NCBI GenBank assembly: GCA_012656075.1
Contig: JAAKBF010000120.1
Location: 62,001-126,000 of the forward strand
DNA from: Phytophthora hibernalis
Taxonomy: Eukaryota; Oomycota; Peronosporomycetes; Peronosporales; Peronosporaceae
DNA: 64,000 nucleotides
Reading direction: 5' to 3'
A program made the position numbers and the translations under genes. The notes beneath the pieces were generated by a model. The model was not told where the DNA came from, made no database searches, and was given only the letters and a program-made list of their open reading frames with translations. Shown here piece by piece: positions 28,844 through 38,188 of the stretch. How positions within the stretch are numbered: the first letter of the stretch is position 1; each line of letters opens with the position of its first letter.

Positions 28844-30486
28844 TACCACTCCGTTCCAGTTCAATCGCACACCGCAACCTCAGTATTTGTTCCAAAACAA
28901 TCGCATCATGATTTGACTTGTTTTTAGTATAGTTTGGCTCTCTATAAAACAGATGGATTGGAAACATATTCTGCTGCTGCATCGGAGCAGCGGATCGACA
29001 AAGGAAGTCTTCCCTCCCGCTCGAGCTGCGCCTTCTTCAATTGCCGGGGTTTGAAGTCGTTATTCCCACGCTGGATAATGCACTGGTCCATAGAATCCTG
29101 TAGTCTCAGGAAGGCAGAGTTAATCGTTTGGGGCGGCAGCTCCCAATAGGCATCAGTGATCGACTCAATCAACTCGTCAATCGTATGAAGACTTTTCAGG
29201 CGCTGTCGAGCTTGAATTGCAGTGAACAAGCCCAAATCCAAAACATTTAGATCTGGGCAGTTCGGGGACTGGCTGACAGCGGAGCTCTACTAGCCTGCCA
29301 CATCGAGAGGAAGCCTCGCGGAAACCAGCATCGCTCGGCGGAATATGCGCCGGGGCATTATCTTGCTGAACAACAATTGAATCGTTGTTCTCAGGCCAGC
29401 GAGCACAGATCGCAGGTGACTAGCATCTGCCTGTACGACTCTTTCGTCACTGAAATCTCCTTTGTCTCCAGGGTTCCATCTGGACGGCGGCGACTTGATC
29501 GTTTGGCAAGGACTTGTTCGACGAATGCCCACACACCGAGCTTTCCGTCGAAACGAGGGCGTGCAAAAGCAGCGAGGACCATGACGCGCGTGATTTAATG
29601 TTTGCACTTGGCACGGCGGGTGGGGGCAACTTCACCGGGTAGAAGTAGGTACCGACGCGTCGGTTGCGTGATGTAGAAAATTTTCTCATCAACATGCACC
29701 ATGTTTAACATGTCTGAAAACAGAAGCGTAGCCGCGTCGACGTGGTCTACGCAAAATTGCAAGCGCGCCTGTCGATTGGCGTCGGTAAGTAAAGGCTTCA
29801 ACACGCTCGTGACGTTGCCTAATTACCCTGCCTTAATTTGTCGATGAAGGGTTGTCGGGGAGCCCACAAGCTGACGCCGCAGACCGGAACAGTGCTGCGA
29901 GCTGCCAAAGGGACTCCACGCAATCGCTCGAGCTCTTCAGAGCGATCAACGGTATGCCGCCCAGTCAGTTTCATGCGCGACATAGCTACATATAGCCCCG
30001 TGAGCTCTGCTTCTTCCTTGGCGCGGCTCAACAAGCGCGACACGATGGAAGGGTGGATGCCGTTGGCAGCAGCAACTGCTCGGTGAGCACCTTTGGCGAG
30101 TACACTGCCCGAGGAAAGCTGCAAGAGGTCCGCGATGATGCATTGGTGCTGCGCCGTCGTAATTTTCTTCGTGCGGCGTGCAGACGTAACTTGTTGGGGT
30201 GCGGTGGGTGCGATTGGCATGGTGCTGGTGCTGGTTGTTTCGGTGATGGGCGAAATCGAAAATGATCTAAAGCCAAGCTCGCTTTGGCCGGCTGCTTCGC
30301 GGCCCGGGCGCCATTCAAATGAATGGACTGGGGCGAGTTCTTGGTCGACGGTGGAGTTCAACACACCAATGAAACCGCAAAGGGCAGTGGCGTCGATTGC
30401 TACCAATAAGAGTTGCACAACTGCAATTTTGACCAATAAAGTCTCACTGAAGTGTTTTGTTGCGATTGTTTCGGAACGGAGTGGTA
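28844..30486 (-). mobile_element. Mariner-like element (plant/oomycete type)
   Basis: 1,643-bp element with imperfect inverted repeats of about 30 bp. Both ends read TACCACTCCGTTCC inward, then a variable 4 nt, then CAATCGCA (left 28844-28873, right 30457-30486). TA at both extremes fits the Tc1/mariner target duplication. The transposase is on the minus strand. Confidence 0.8.
28942..30220 (-). pseudogene. Mariner-like transposase (D..D39D type), frameshifted
   Basis: Tc1/mariner transposase. An N-terminal helix-turn-helix region (after ATG 30220) is followed by the catalytic domain. The first Asp is in V-H-V-D-E-K-I-F-Y, followed by a Y-L-L-L-P-G-E block. Next is F-D-G-K-L-G-V-W-x-F-V with A-K-R-S-S-R-R and G-T-L-E-T-K, then the second Asp in V-V-Q-Q-D-N-A-P-A-H. 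The third is in C-P-D-L-N-V-L-D-L-G-L-F, i.e. Asp rather than Glu, as in plant-type mariners. Frame breaks occur near 29815, 29590 and 29390, and a small stretch is missing between the second and third acidic residues, so the protein is not intact. Confidence 0.85.
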
Positions 30487-30605
30487 GACAATAGGCCAGA
30501 TCACTTGAGAGATAGGGGGCAAAAAGGAATATTTTACTCGGTTATGGTTTTCTCAAGGAAGGTTACTACATGTCGTACCCTTGGTTACTCCCTTTCGTAC
30601 TTGCC
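30487..30605. other. Short spacer
   Basis: Nothing recognised between the mariner right end and the following TIR element. Confidence 0.3.
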
Positions 30606-31278
30606 TACCGTATAATACTTCTTTGATCCGACAACATCTTATATCCGACAACGCCCAGCAGCCAATTAAATCACAGCAAATCGCACTAGTGAAAACTACT
30701 TCTTTTATCCGACTGTACCACTAGTGTACCAATATTACGGCTGTCACTGCACTCTTGCAAGTGCACAACTTGCTCCACGACCAGGAAGGCCGTCACCGTC
30801 CCAATTAGATGCTGCCGCTTCTTGGCAACACGCTCGATGTGATGTTCTACCAAAAGGAGCGGTTGTGGAGCTGGATAGCGGAGCAGAGCAACCTTAGTGA
30901 CGGCAAACCCTGGGTTCTCATCATAATTGGCCGCCCCTGGAGCCAAAGGAGCACTTGTAAGGTAGCTCAAGCTCCGCACCGAACCCTGCCGGACTGTGCT
31001 ATTAATAGCAATTATTAATATCAACGATTCCAAAGCCAAGAACAACATGTCAGCAATGTTAGCGAAGTTCTACATGGGCTCGGCGTTCGCTTGTGGGATG
31101 GGCATGTACCCCTTCCCTCCAGAGCGCGATTATGCCAACCAATTTTCATTTTGACGAGGTTTTCTTTAAAACAGATTTTTGACAATCATATCGTACGAAG
31201 ATTGCAATCTTGCCAACGCTCACTTGCCCTACACCTATTCGAAGATTTGGTGTCGGATCAAAGAAGTATTGTACGGTA
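30606..31278. mobile_element. 673-bp TIR element (MITE candidate)
   Basis: Inverted repeats of 28 bp with a single mismatch (30606-30633 and 31251-31278), starting TACCGTA(T/C)AATACTTC and ending GATCCGACA inward. TA at both ends suggests a Tc1/mariner-type target. Extra copies of TATCCGACA-like and TATCCGACT-like motifs lie just inside the left end. It contains no transposase; short frames inside have no recognised domain. Confidence 0.75.
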
Positions 31279-31378
31279 TCTGTGCCGAAGAGCAGCATCA
31301 TCTATACCGGCGTGCAACTATCCACGCAATCGTCTCAGCCCTGCAAGTACCCCACATGATGCTTCCGTAGGCACAAGC

Positions 31379-31546
31379 TTAGTCGTGCACTGGGATGACT
31401 CTAAGCAGTTTTCGGTGCTTCTCAAAGATAGCTCTCGGCATCGATTTCGTGAATAAGTCAGCCACATTCTCTGAACTTGCCACTTTCTTCACTTCAATCT
31501 CGTGGCTTTCTTGCTTCTCACGGATAAAGTGATGCCTGACATCTCG
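31379..31546 (-). pseudogene. Copia RNase H C-terminal fragment (third Copia)
   Basis: The minus strand encodes V-R-H-H-F-I-R-E-K, then S-S-E-N-V-A-D-L-F-T-K-S-M-P and F-E-K-H-R-K-L-L-R-V, the end of Copia RNase H/polyprotein. It belongs to a family different from element 2 and joins directly to the dispersed repeat on its 5' side. Confidence 0.8.
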
Positions 31547-31554
31547 GGACGGGT

Positions 31555-31805
31555 GGTGCTTGTTGCATTTAAGCAGACTCCCGAGAGCGCAAAAGTGAGG
31601 AGTAAGAGCGAATCGAAAGCGCGTTGGACGCGCACAAGAAGCGGGGTGCCAACGCACTAATGTACCGTATCTTTGCCGTTTGCACGCAATACATCGGTAG
31701 TTGCAGCTCAATCCTATAGTTAAGAACGATCGAGGTTCCTGGAGGCTCCATGGCCTTCTGTGGGTGAAGAAAACAACTGAATAGGTTATTAGTTTTAAAA
31801 GGTTA
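31555..31805 (-). repeat. Dispersed repeat, copy 2
   Basis: Opposite-strand counterpart of 13100-13345, sharing the same ordered blocks. It lies immediately beside a Copia RNase H end, which supports a retroelement origin. Confidence 0.65.
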
Positions 31806-31964
31806 TATTAATTTTCGGGGTCAACATAACTCTCCCAGTTTGGTTCCTATTTTGGGAGTTTGGAGAGCCTCCCACGCGGGATTTCTCCCGAAAAGGAACG
31901 GGCCTAAGGCCCATACAAGTCAAAATGCATCGTTCCGGTCGTGTTTACATTGCTGCCCTATTAA

Positions 31965-33282
31965 TACACCTTTGCCCGTCCAAGTTCGCAGCAGTGAAAT
32001 GCAAAATCGTTTGAGTACCAACTTTTGACATTTTGATTTTTAGAAAAAAATCTTTTTGCAATCCAATGTGGATTTAGTGTAAAGCTAACTCGCTAGGTTC
32101 CGTACTGCATGGGCTCACTGCGAATCGCTGCTGCGACGGCATGCGCGCAATGGCGAGCCATCTTGTTCACCAGGCGGGTACCCATACACGGCAAGCACTG
32201 CTCCGCTGCCTTCTCCAGCAGCTGCATCCGCAGCTCGGTCTTCTGACCATGTGGCGCGTTGAACATGTGGTAATGGTTCATCGCCAGATAAGCCTTGATG
32301 CGGGACTTGAGGACACTAAAGCAACCTGCACAGTATAGCATTAACAAAAGTGAGATCGTAATGCGTCAGACCCTATATGTACATACCTTCAATTGGATTG
32401 CACATGGGTGAATACGGGCCGAGTCGTAGCAGCTTCAGATCACTCCGACTGCGGACAAGAGTCTCCATCTGACTGTGGGCAGGCGCATTGTCCAGCACGA
32501 TGACAATGTTCTTGCCACACAAAGTGCGACTGGTAGACGTCGTGCTGCTTGACGGCTTCGTAAATGGAGTCTACAAAATCAACGTTTACCTCCATCCTGA
32601 TGCTCCCGCGTACTTTGGCATAGTGCACGAGCCCTATCTCAGGAGAGACCGCACACTGTAGCTGTAGATTAGCACCCTTAGAGGGTGGGAGCTTGACCAC
32701 CGCTCGTTGACCGATGGGAGCGCGCCCTTGCGATCGTTTACAATAGAGATTGTGTTTAGGCTCATCGTAATATACAATGAAAGCTCCTTCATGCGTGTGT
32801 TTTAGCTGCACCTCACCGAACATCCTGCGCTTCTCGATGTTGGCCGCATTGTTGCATGTTTCGGGTTCGACTCTAACCTGGATAAAGCAGGAGGCAAACT
32901 AAGTTCAGTATTATCAAAAGTAGCATAACTTCACATGTCAATAAACGTACCTCCTTCGCCGTGTAAAAAAGCTTGTTGCACAGCTTCTTGCTGATTAGGG
33001 ACGTGCTGACGAGAATGTCGAAGTCGTAGTACAGCATGTCGCGCATTTGGACAATCGTATACTGGCAGTTGTCCTCCAAATACTCCACGAGTACGTCCTC
33101 CATTTCCGGTGTGCACTTGGTGCTCGTAGTCCATGACCCGCCCCTCTTCTTCAGCTTAGGTGTTCCACGCTTGACAATGTTGTGCGCCGTAGTGGGGATG
33201 TCGTTGCAGTCGGCTACAAGCATCCTGCTACTTCATGCGGATTTGCCTTACACTGCTGCGAACTTGGACGGGCAAAGGTGTA
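31965..33282 (-). mobile_element. Tc1-like element with perfect 32-bp TIRs
   Basis: 1,318 bp. Left TIR 31965-31996 and right TIR 33251-33282 are exact reverse complements (outer TACACCTTTGCCCGTCC, inner GCAGCAGTG). TA at both ends is consistent with TA target duplication. A single transposase gene fills the interior. The ends look the youngest in the window. Confidence 0.92.
32093..33223 (-). pseudogene. IS630/Tc1-family transposase (DDE_3), two introns, one frameshift
   Basis: Three exons: 33223-32951, 32877-32387 and 32325-32093. Both introns have GT-AG ends (73 and 61 bp). The N-terminal part is helical DNA-binding (V-E-Y-L-E-D-N-C-Q-Y-T-I-V-Q-M). The DDE domain has Asp in F-I-V-Y-Y-D-E, Asp in V-I-V-L-D-N-A-P-A-H, and Glu in Y-S-P-M-C-N-P-I-E, with 33 residues between the last two. 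A single-base indel near 32515-32521 separates the first catalytic residue from the other two. Everything else is readable, so it may be an error or a recent mutation. The gene ends with a tail following K-S-R-I-K-A-Y-L-A. Confidence 0.85.
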
Positions 33283-34545
33283 GATCTATGGAATCCGAGT
33301 TGATAGTACTGTGAGAAGCAGAAGTGTATTATTATGTATTACGGTACTATCGTCTTAGCTATGAATGACTATGTCAAAACACCCGTCCCAAATTGAGAGA
33401 TATTACTGGTGTCGTATTAGAAATAACTTGAGATTTGCATTCATCATTTTCCAAAAGAAAACAATTTATTGGCCTAAACAAAATATGCTGTGAAACAGAT
33501 AGTACACGGAGTCAGATTTATGTTCATGAAAGTCATCATCTACGACACTCTGGCATGTCGGCAGTTGCATTCTGTCCGTCGGTGTAGCAGTTTTGCCATT
33601 TCCAAGCATTTCACCTCCACTACTTATTACTGCGAGTTGAAACTTCGTAACCTATGGTTTCAAACCTATGTGAACAAGATTACCAATTTTCAAAGCGATA
33701 GCATACCTCCTTCGTAGGGGCCCACGTACAGACCATGCGGTCTGTTAGGGGCAATGCGAGATAATACGAAATTAACCCAATATTTGCAATTCAATAAACA
33801 AAAGTAAGTTCTTACAGTTATCAAGTTGTTAATCAACATGCTGGGTACGACGGGTCGTCGTCGACGACGACCCCATATGCCGCACTTTTTGTAAACAGTG
33901 CTTCCTAAAATACTATGGAAGCGGATGGTGGTCTACAGCCCATCCTCAATTATTGCATCTGAAAACGAAGATTGAAACATCAATTATTGCATTTTAATGG
34001 ATTTCATTCGTCAAAATCCACTTTTCGTACTCGTGTCAAGTAACTGGGTTGAACAATAAATTATTGTAGGGTATCATCTTGCTCAGGAAATCAATTATGC
34101 ACTGCATATTATGGCAATATATTGTTAGTACCATACCGTCAAAATTCCAACTGCATCTGACCAGTTCCAACCCGTACCGGTATGAAAACGATTTTTGTGT
34201 AGTCACATCAAATTGTTGATTCCCCCTCCAGTGGCCACTGCTGACCGACCGCATTCACTGCTGCCCGTGATGGACACTATGCTGGACACCGCGCTGGACG
34301 CCGTACGGAACTCTGTGCTGCACGCTATGCTGGCCGCCGTGATTCCGACCGCCGGTTCCTGTGATGCTGCCAGTGTCGGACGCCGTGATACTGCCCGTGC
34401 TGGACGTGATGCTGCCCGTGGTGGCTGTGACGTTGCCGATTTGGTCCGTGATGTTACCTAATTGGTCCGAGATGCTGCTCGTACTGGCTGTGGTGGTGGC
34501 CGTGCTCCCGTATTGACTGTGATTATGGTCGTGATGGCTAACCAG
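33283..34545. other. AT-rich spacer with small palindromes
   Basis: No gene recognised. It holds a 22-bp perfect palindrome at 33852-33873, a 7-bp-stem hairpin around ACAGACC-GGTCTGT at about 33728-33750, and a stretch of imperfect GGAC/CTG-rich short repeats at 34260-34500. Confidence 0.4.
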
Positions 34546-34546
34546 T

Positions 34547-34608
34547 GACGATCCTTCAGGATGAAGGAGCAGCTTGTGCTGCTGGCCGGTTCGAGTCCGG
34601 TCATTGTC
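34547..34608 (+). other. tRNA-like sequence with B-box (SINE relic?)
   Basis: GGTTCGAGTCC matches the pol III B-box GGTTCGANNCC. It sits in a 5-bp T-arm-like stem with a 7-nt acceptor-like end that pairs 6 of 7 with GACGATC upstream. At 62 nt it is shorter than a tRNA, and it lacks a proper D-arm and a 7-nt anticodon loop. A T-rich stretch follows. Likely a tRNA-derived relic. Confidence 0.3.
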
Positions 34609-34655
34609 TTTTATTAAATTATGTTCTTTTGAATTTGCTTGTGCGTATGTGTAGA

Positions 34656-36783
34656 CTAATGACGATTCGGCTGCAGGCGGCTGAAGACTGGGAGAGCTGC
34701 TGAAGGTGATGGGTCAATGACACTACCAATGTTGACGCGCTCGTGAAACTGGGTAATGTGCGGGTCGAGCTTTCCAGACTTGTGAAGCTTGCGGAGCGCC
34801 TTCAATGCCGTACCCGCTGCGATTGCTGAGGACCCGTTTGTTTTCAAGAAGGCAAGTGCAATGTCTTGCGCTTTCTTGCCAAGGTTCAGCTCCTCGATTT
34901 TGTATGCTGTGGACGCAGTGTCAAGCTGAAATCGTGCCGGTTAGAACAGCATCATGTAGCATGTGATGTGTCTAAACTCGTAAAGCGTCGTCTTTTTACA
35001 GAGCGGGATGTGTACACACGCGGCTCCGCGGTGAACCACTCGTACCAGACTGCTGCAAGCGACTGTGAGCATTTCTTCTTTTGGCGCACAGTTCGATGGG
35101 TCGGTGGGTTAGTCTGTGATTCTGCTGGAGCTCTGCTGCAGAGTCCGCCGACTCGTCTCGGGTGCGTGTGGTTGAACTGTCTAATCGGGTGCACAGCTGT
35201 GCCTCCACGGCTAACATTCGCTCATCTAGTCTCTTGTTTTGAAGGATGAGTATATCGATCTGCTCGGACTGGCGCTTCAAGAGGTCGAGAACAGCAGTAG
35301 TTTTGGTATCGTCGTCGTGACTATCCGCCAATACAGGCCGGGGATGGAAAGAACATTTGATGGTTTCGCTCCACGCCAGCACGTCTGCTTCACTGATTGC
35401 CCGAGCCGACATGGCTTCCCTCATTCTGATGACGAATGCACTTGTGTCCGACAGCAGCAGCATTTCAGGGTAGTGCATGACGAGTGTAGCTGTCAGGACC
35501 TCAGCCACATCCTCATCCAGGTTGAGATTTGTATCAGCAAAGGCCATCGTGTTGGAGAAGAGCAGCGTCTGCAGCTTTTGAGCGAGCGCCAAAATCGGTT
35601 GATCAAGTGCACGCAATGAAGGAAGCCGAGCGCCTTCTTTCGGCTTCCACCCGCTTAAAACGCGCGTAACTTGTTGATCGGCTTGCGTCGTGCCTAACAT
35701 GTCTTATTAACACGATCTAGCTGCCAGCCGCCCGCTCGATTATCCAGTTTTCAGCGAGACTATCATCGTTGGCGTGCATAGCGCCACCACGACGAAATGA
35801 ATGCGAGGTAAGTCCAGGTGTGAGTATCACTTGTTTTGCATCCGCGATTTCCTTGATTCTAACCAATAACCTGTTAACGTAGGCTTGTGCGCCGGAGACT
35901 TCTCGCTTGCTTGATGGTTGCTCTACCGTTGTCTGTTCCTCGTCGGCCTCAAGAAGCTCTACTAGACTCAGTTCCTCCACATCCTCCACGTTAGCAGCGC
36001 TACGCTTCGTAATAAGAAATTGACAAACGCTTGCATGGAGCCGTATGCATTGAAAGAGCTGCCGCTAAAGCGAAAAGGGGACATGTTAAGAAACTGGTTG
36101 GGTCTTTAAATAACGAAATGCCTTGCAGCAAAGCGGTTTTGACCCTCTTAAATCGAAGAAAGAGAACTCCACCTAATAGAACATCGCTTGTCAGCTACAC
36201 ATAACCCATTCACCATAATTGTAACAAAAAAGTCAAAGCTTACCAGGCAGTAAGGAAAGCTGTTGCTTTTCAAGTTGCTCTGCATCCGAGCTACGCCCGT
36301 ACAAACACCACATCATTACGATCAGGGCAGCGTCGAGGTATACACCCTCCGCAAATGCAGAGGTACATGTATACAGTAGACGCACGATATTTTCCAAGTA
36401 TTGATTGGGGCATGGGGTGCTTTCTTTTCGAACCCTCCTTCCTCGCGATTGCTGCAGTATTTTCCCAAACCAGATAGAATCTTTTGTAGCCTTGGTTTCG
36501 CCATTCCGCCTTGTTGGGGATACATATCAAGCAACCAGTTTTTCACGTTTCCAAAATACGCAAGGCATGTATTTGTCGATCGAACTTTATCTGTCGATCT
36601 CGCTAAGGAATATGCATATTTATCTAATATAATTCGAAGCACCTTACCGGTCTTGTCAGCATCGATGAGTTGATGAGCTGCGTCGAGGGCCACGTTCTCG
36701 GAGGCAAGAAATGTGGTGAATGAGTTGATTGCAGTCACCCTGGACTGCTTGCTGTTAGCCGGAGCGAGAGACGCGATCGACAT
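34656..36783 (-). pseudogene. Crypton-like tyrosine recombinase element, copy A
   Basis: Exons on the minus strand. From ATG 36783 there is a core-binding (SAM-like) domain with an N-S-F-T-T-F-L-A-S-E segment and L-A-Y-F-G-N-V-K-N-W-L. A second block has the first catalytic Arg in L-Y-G-R-S-S-D, followed by a GTAAG donor near 36244. A third block has T-S-H-S-F-R-R-G-G-A, the H-x-x-R motif of tyrosine recombinases, with A-E-N-W-I-I-E-R. After a break comes V-T-R-V-L-S-G-W-K and a long helical C-terminal region with coiled coil (L-I-L-Q-N-K-R-L-D-E-R). The region expected to hold the catalytic Tyr falls at the break near 35700. Family: Crypton/DIRS-type YR; no reverse transcriptase seen, so Crypton is preferred. 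Confidence 0.7.
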
Positions 36784-37705
36784 CGCACTACCGATTGTTC
36801 TTTACTTGTGGTCCCAAAGCAAGGCAGCTGACACCACGTCGGAAACTTCGGGATATTTTTAGAATATGTATTTATATGAAAGTTTGTATTGAATAAAACA
36901 TATTCTCAAAATATTCCAACCAAATACGGTCGGAATAAGTCGGAAAACGACAGGTTTTCTAAACGATCGGTCATTGGTTAAATTACAAGGTATACGTCAT
37001 TGTTATTGGTTTAAAATGTGCGTGACAGGCTTTTCATGTCAGACACGGACAAGTCTGGTTGGAATAGAGTGGATATTATACCATATCGCAACCGTTCCGA
37101 CTTCCCTACACTTTCCGATACTTAGGATTCTAGGTAAAGACGGTGCGGTAATCGGATTTAATTGGGATCGGAAATAAAAGAGAAGCTAGTGTAACTGTAG
37201 AAAAACTTTCTGTCAGCTTCCAAAAGCGAGCTTGCAGCCGCAAGGAAATGGGCTGTAGAGGCCTCTGGGCCGAGAAAACTGACTTTTACATATGCACGCA
37301 TTTCGGCCCCTGAGCAATGTGCACTGGGTCCGGCAAATTCATTTATGAGGGAGGCACCCCGGCAGGGGGTCACCTACAAAGAGCAGTGTATGACACGTAG
37401 CGCCATATTTGCCTTTCTATTGGTCGACATAACTACCAATAGCATTCTGAATTATAACGAGTAGTTCTCTATTGATGTATATATCATCCAATAGAAATCT
37501 GCCACTTGCCCGCAAATAAACACGCACAGAATATGTGGTTGTGAGAGGCACTGGCACACACAAGAGACTGAGCCTCGCCGACACAGCGCGCGATGGCTCA
37601 TTCATCTTTTCAAACACCTACTGGTCAAGGCTCCCCACACAAGAACAGGCCCGTCCAAGGCACGTCCAAGCTACAGTACGAAGCTTTCGCCCCCACCACG
37701 ACCAC
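36784..37705. other. Spacer between the two Crypton-like elements
   Basis: AT-rich. It contains GTCGGAAT/GTCGGAAA motifs upstream of copy A (about 36930-36960) resembling those upstream of copy B (about 40325-40350), possibly element ends. A 10-bp TTCTATTGG/CCAATAGAA inverted pair lies at about 37413-37495. No host gene seen. Confidence 0.35.
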
Positions 37706-37774
37706 GACACCGTAGCTCAATGGGAGAGCACAGGGCTTCGTCCCTGGGACGCTGTCTCAATTCCAGTCGGTGCC
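37706..37774 (+). tRNA. tRNA-like sequence, Arg(TCG)-like anticodon, probably a relic
   Basis: Cloverleaf fits fairly well: acceptor GACACCG/CGGTGCC pairs 6 of 7; D-arm GCTC-AATGGGA-GAGC is perfect and contains an A-box-like TAGCTCAATGGGAG; anticodon stem CAGGG/CCTGG has one mismatch around a 7-nt loop CTTCGTC (TCG); the T-arm has a weak stem and a B-box-like TCAATTCC; discriminator A. Pyrimidine at position 37, a short 69-nt length and the poor T-stem argue for a degenerate tRNA or SINE head over a working gene. Confidence 0.4.
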
Positions 37775-37775
37775 A

Positions 37776-38188
37776 TTGAACAAGACTGAGGGGTGTTGAG
37801 TGTGCACGTCCGGGGAGAGATCTGTGGTGAGCGGAGTTGTGTGGTGAGCGGCCTGTGCTGAAAGCAGTCTTTGGTGGGCACCTGCCGTGTGCGGTCTGTG
37901 GTGAGAGACTAACGTGTGCAACCTGTGATGAGTGCATGCGGTATACAAGCTGTGGTGAGTGCGTGTGCGGTGTGATCGGTTTATGAGTTGTATGCATGTC
38001 TTGTGTGTGCATGTATGAATACTGGAATCTCTGTATGTCTTTCACATGGCCTACAACGGTGAGCATGTCTTGTGTGCTAACAGGTGCCGCATCCACGTTG
38101 CTTCCGATGGCGAGCGAGCGTTTGTACGCCATGATGCGCTCGTCAAGGACATCGGACTTGTGCAGCGGATGCAGTGCGCGCAGGTCAC
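37776..38188. repeat. GT-rich simple sequence
   Basis: Irregular GTGGTGAGC/GTGTGCGGT-like repeats following the tRNA-like sequence to about 38000, then the 3' flank of Crypton copy B. No gene. Confidence 0.45.
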
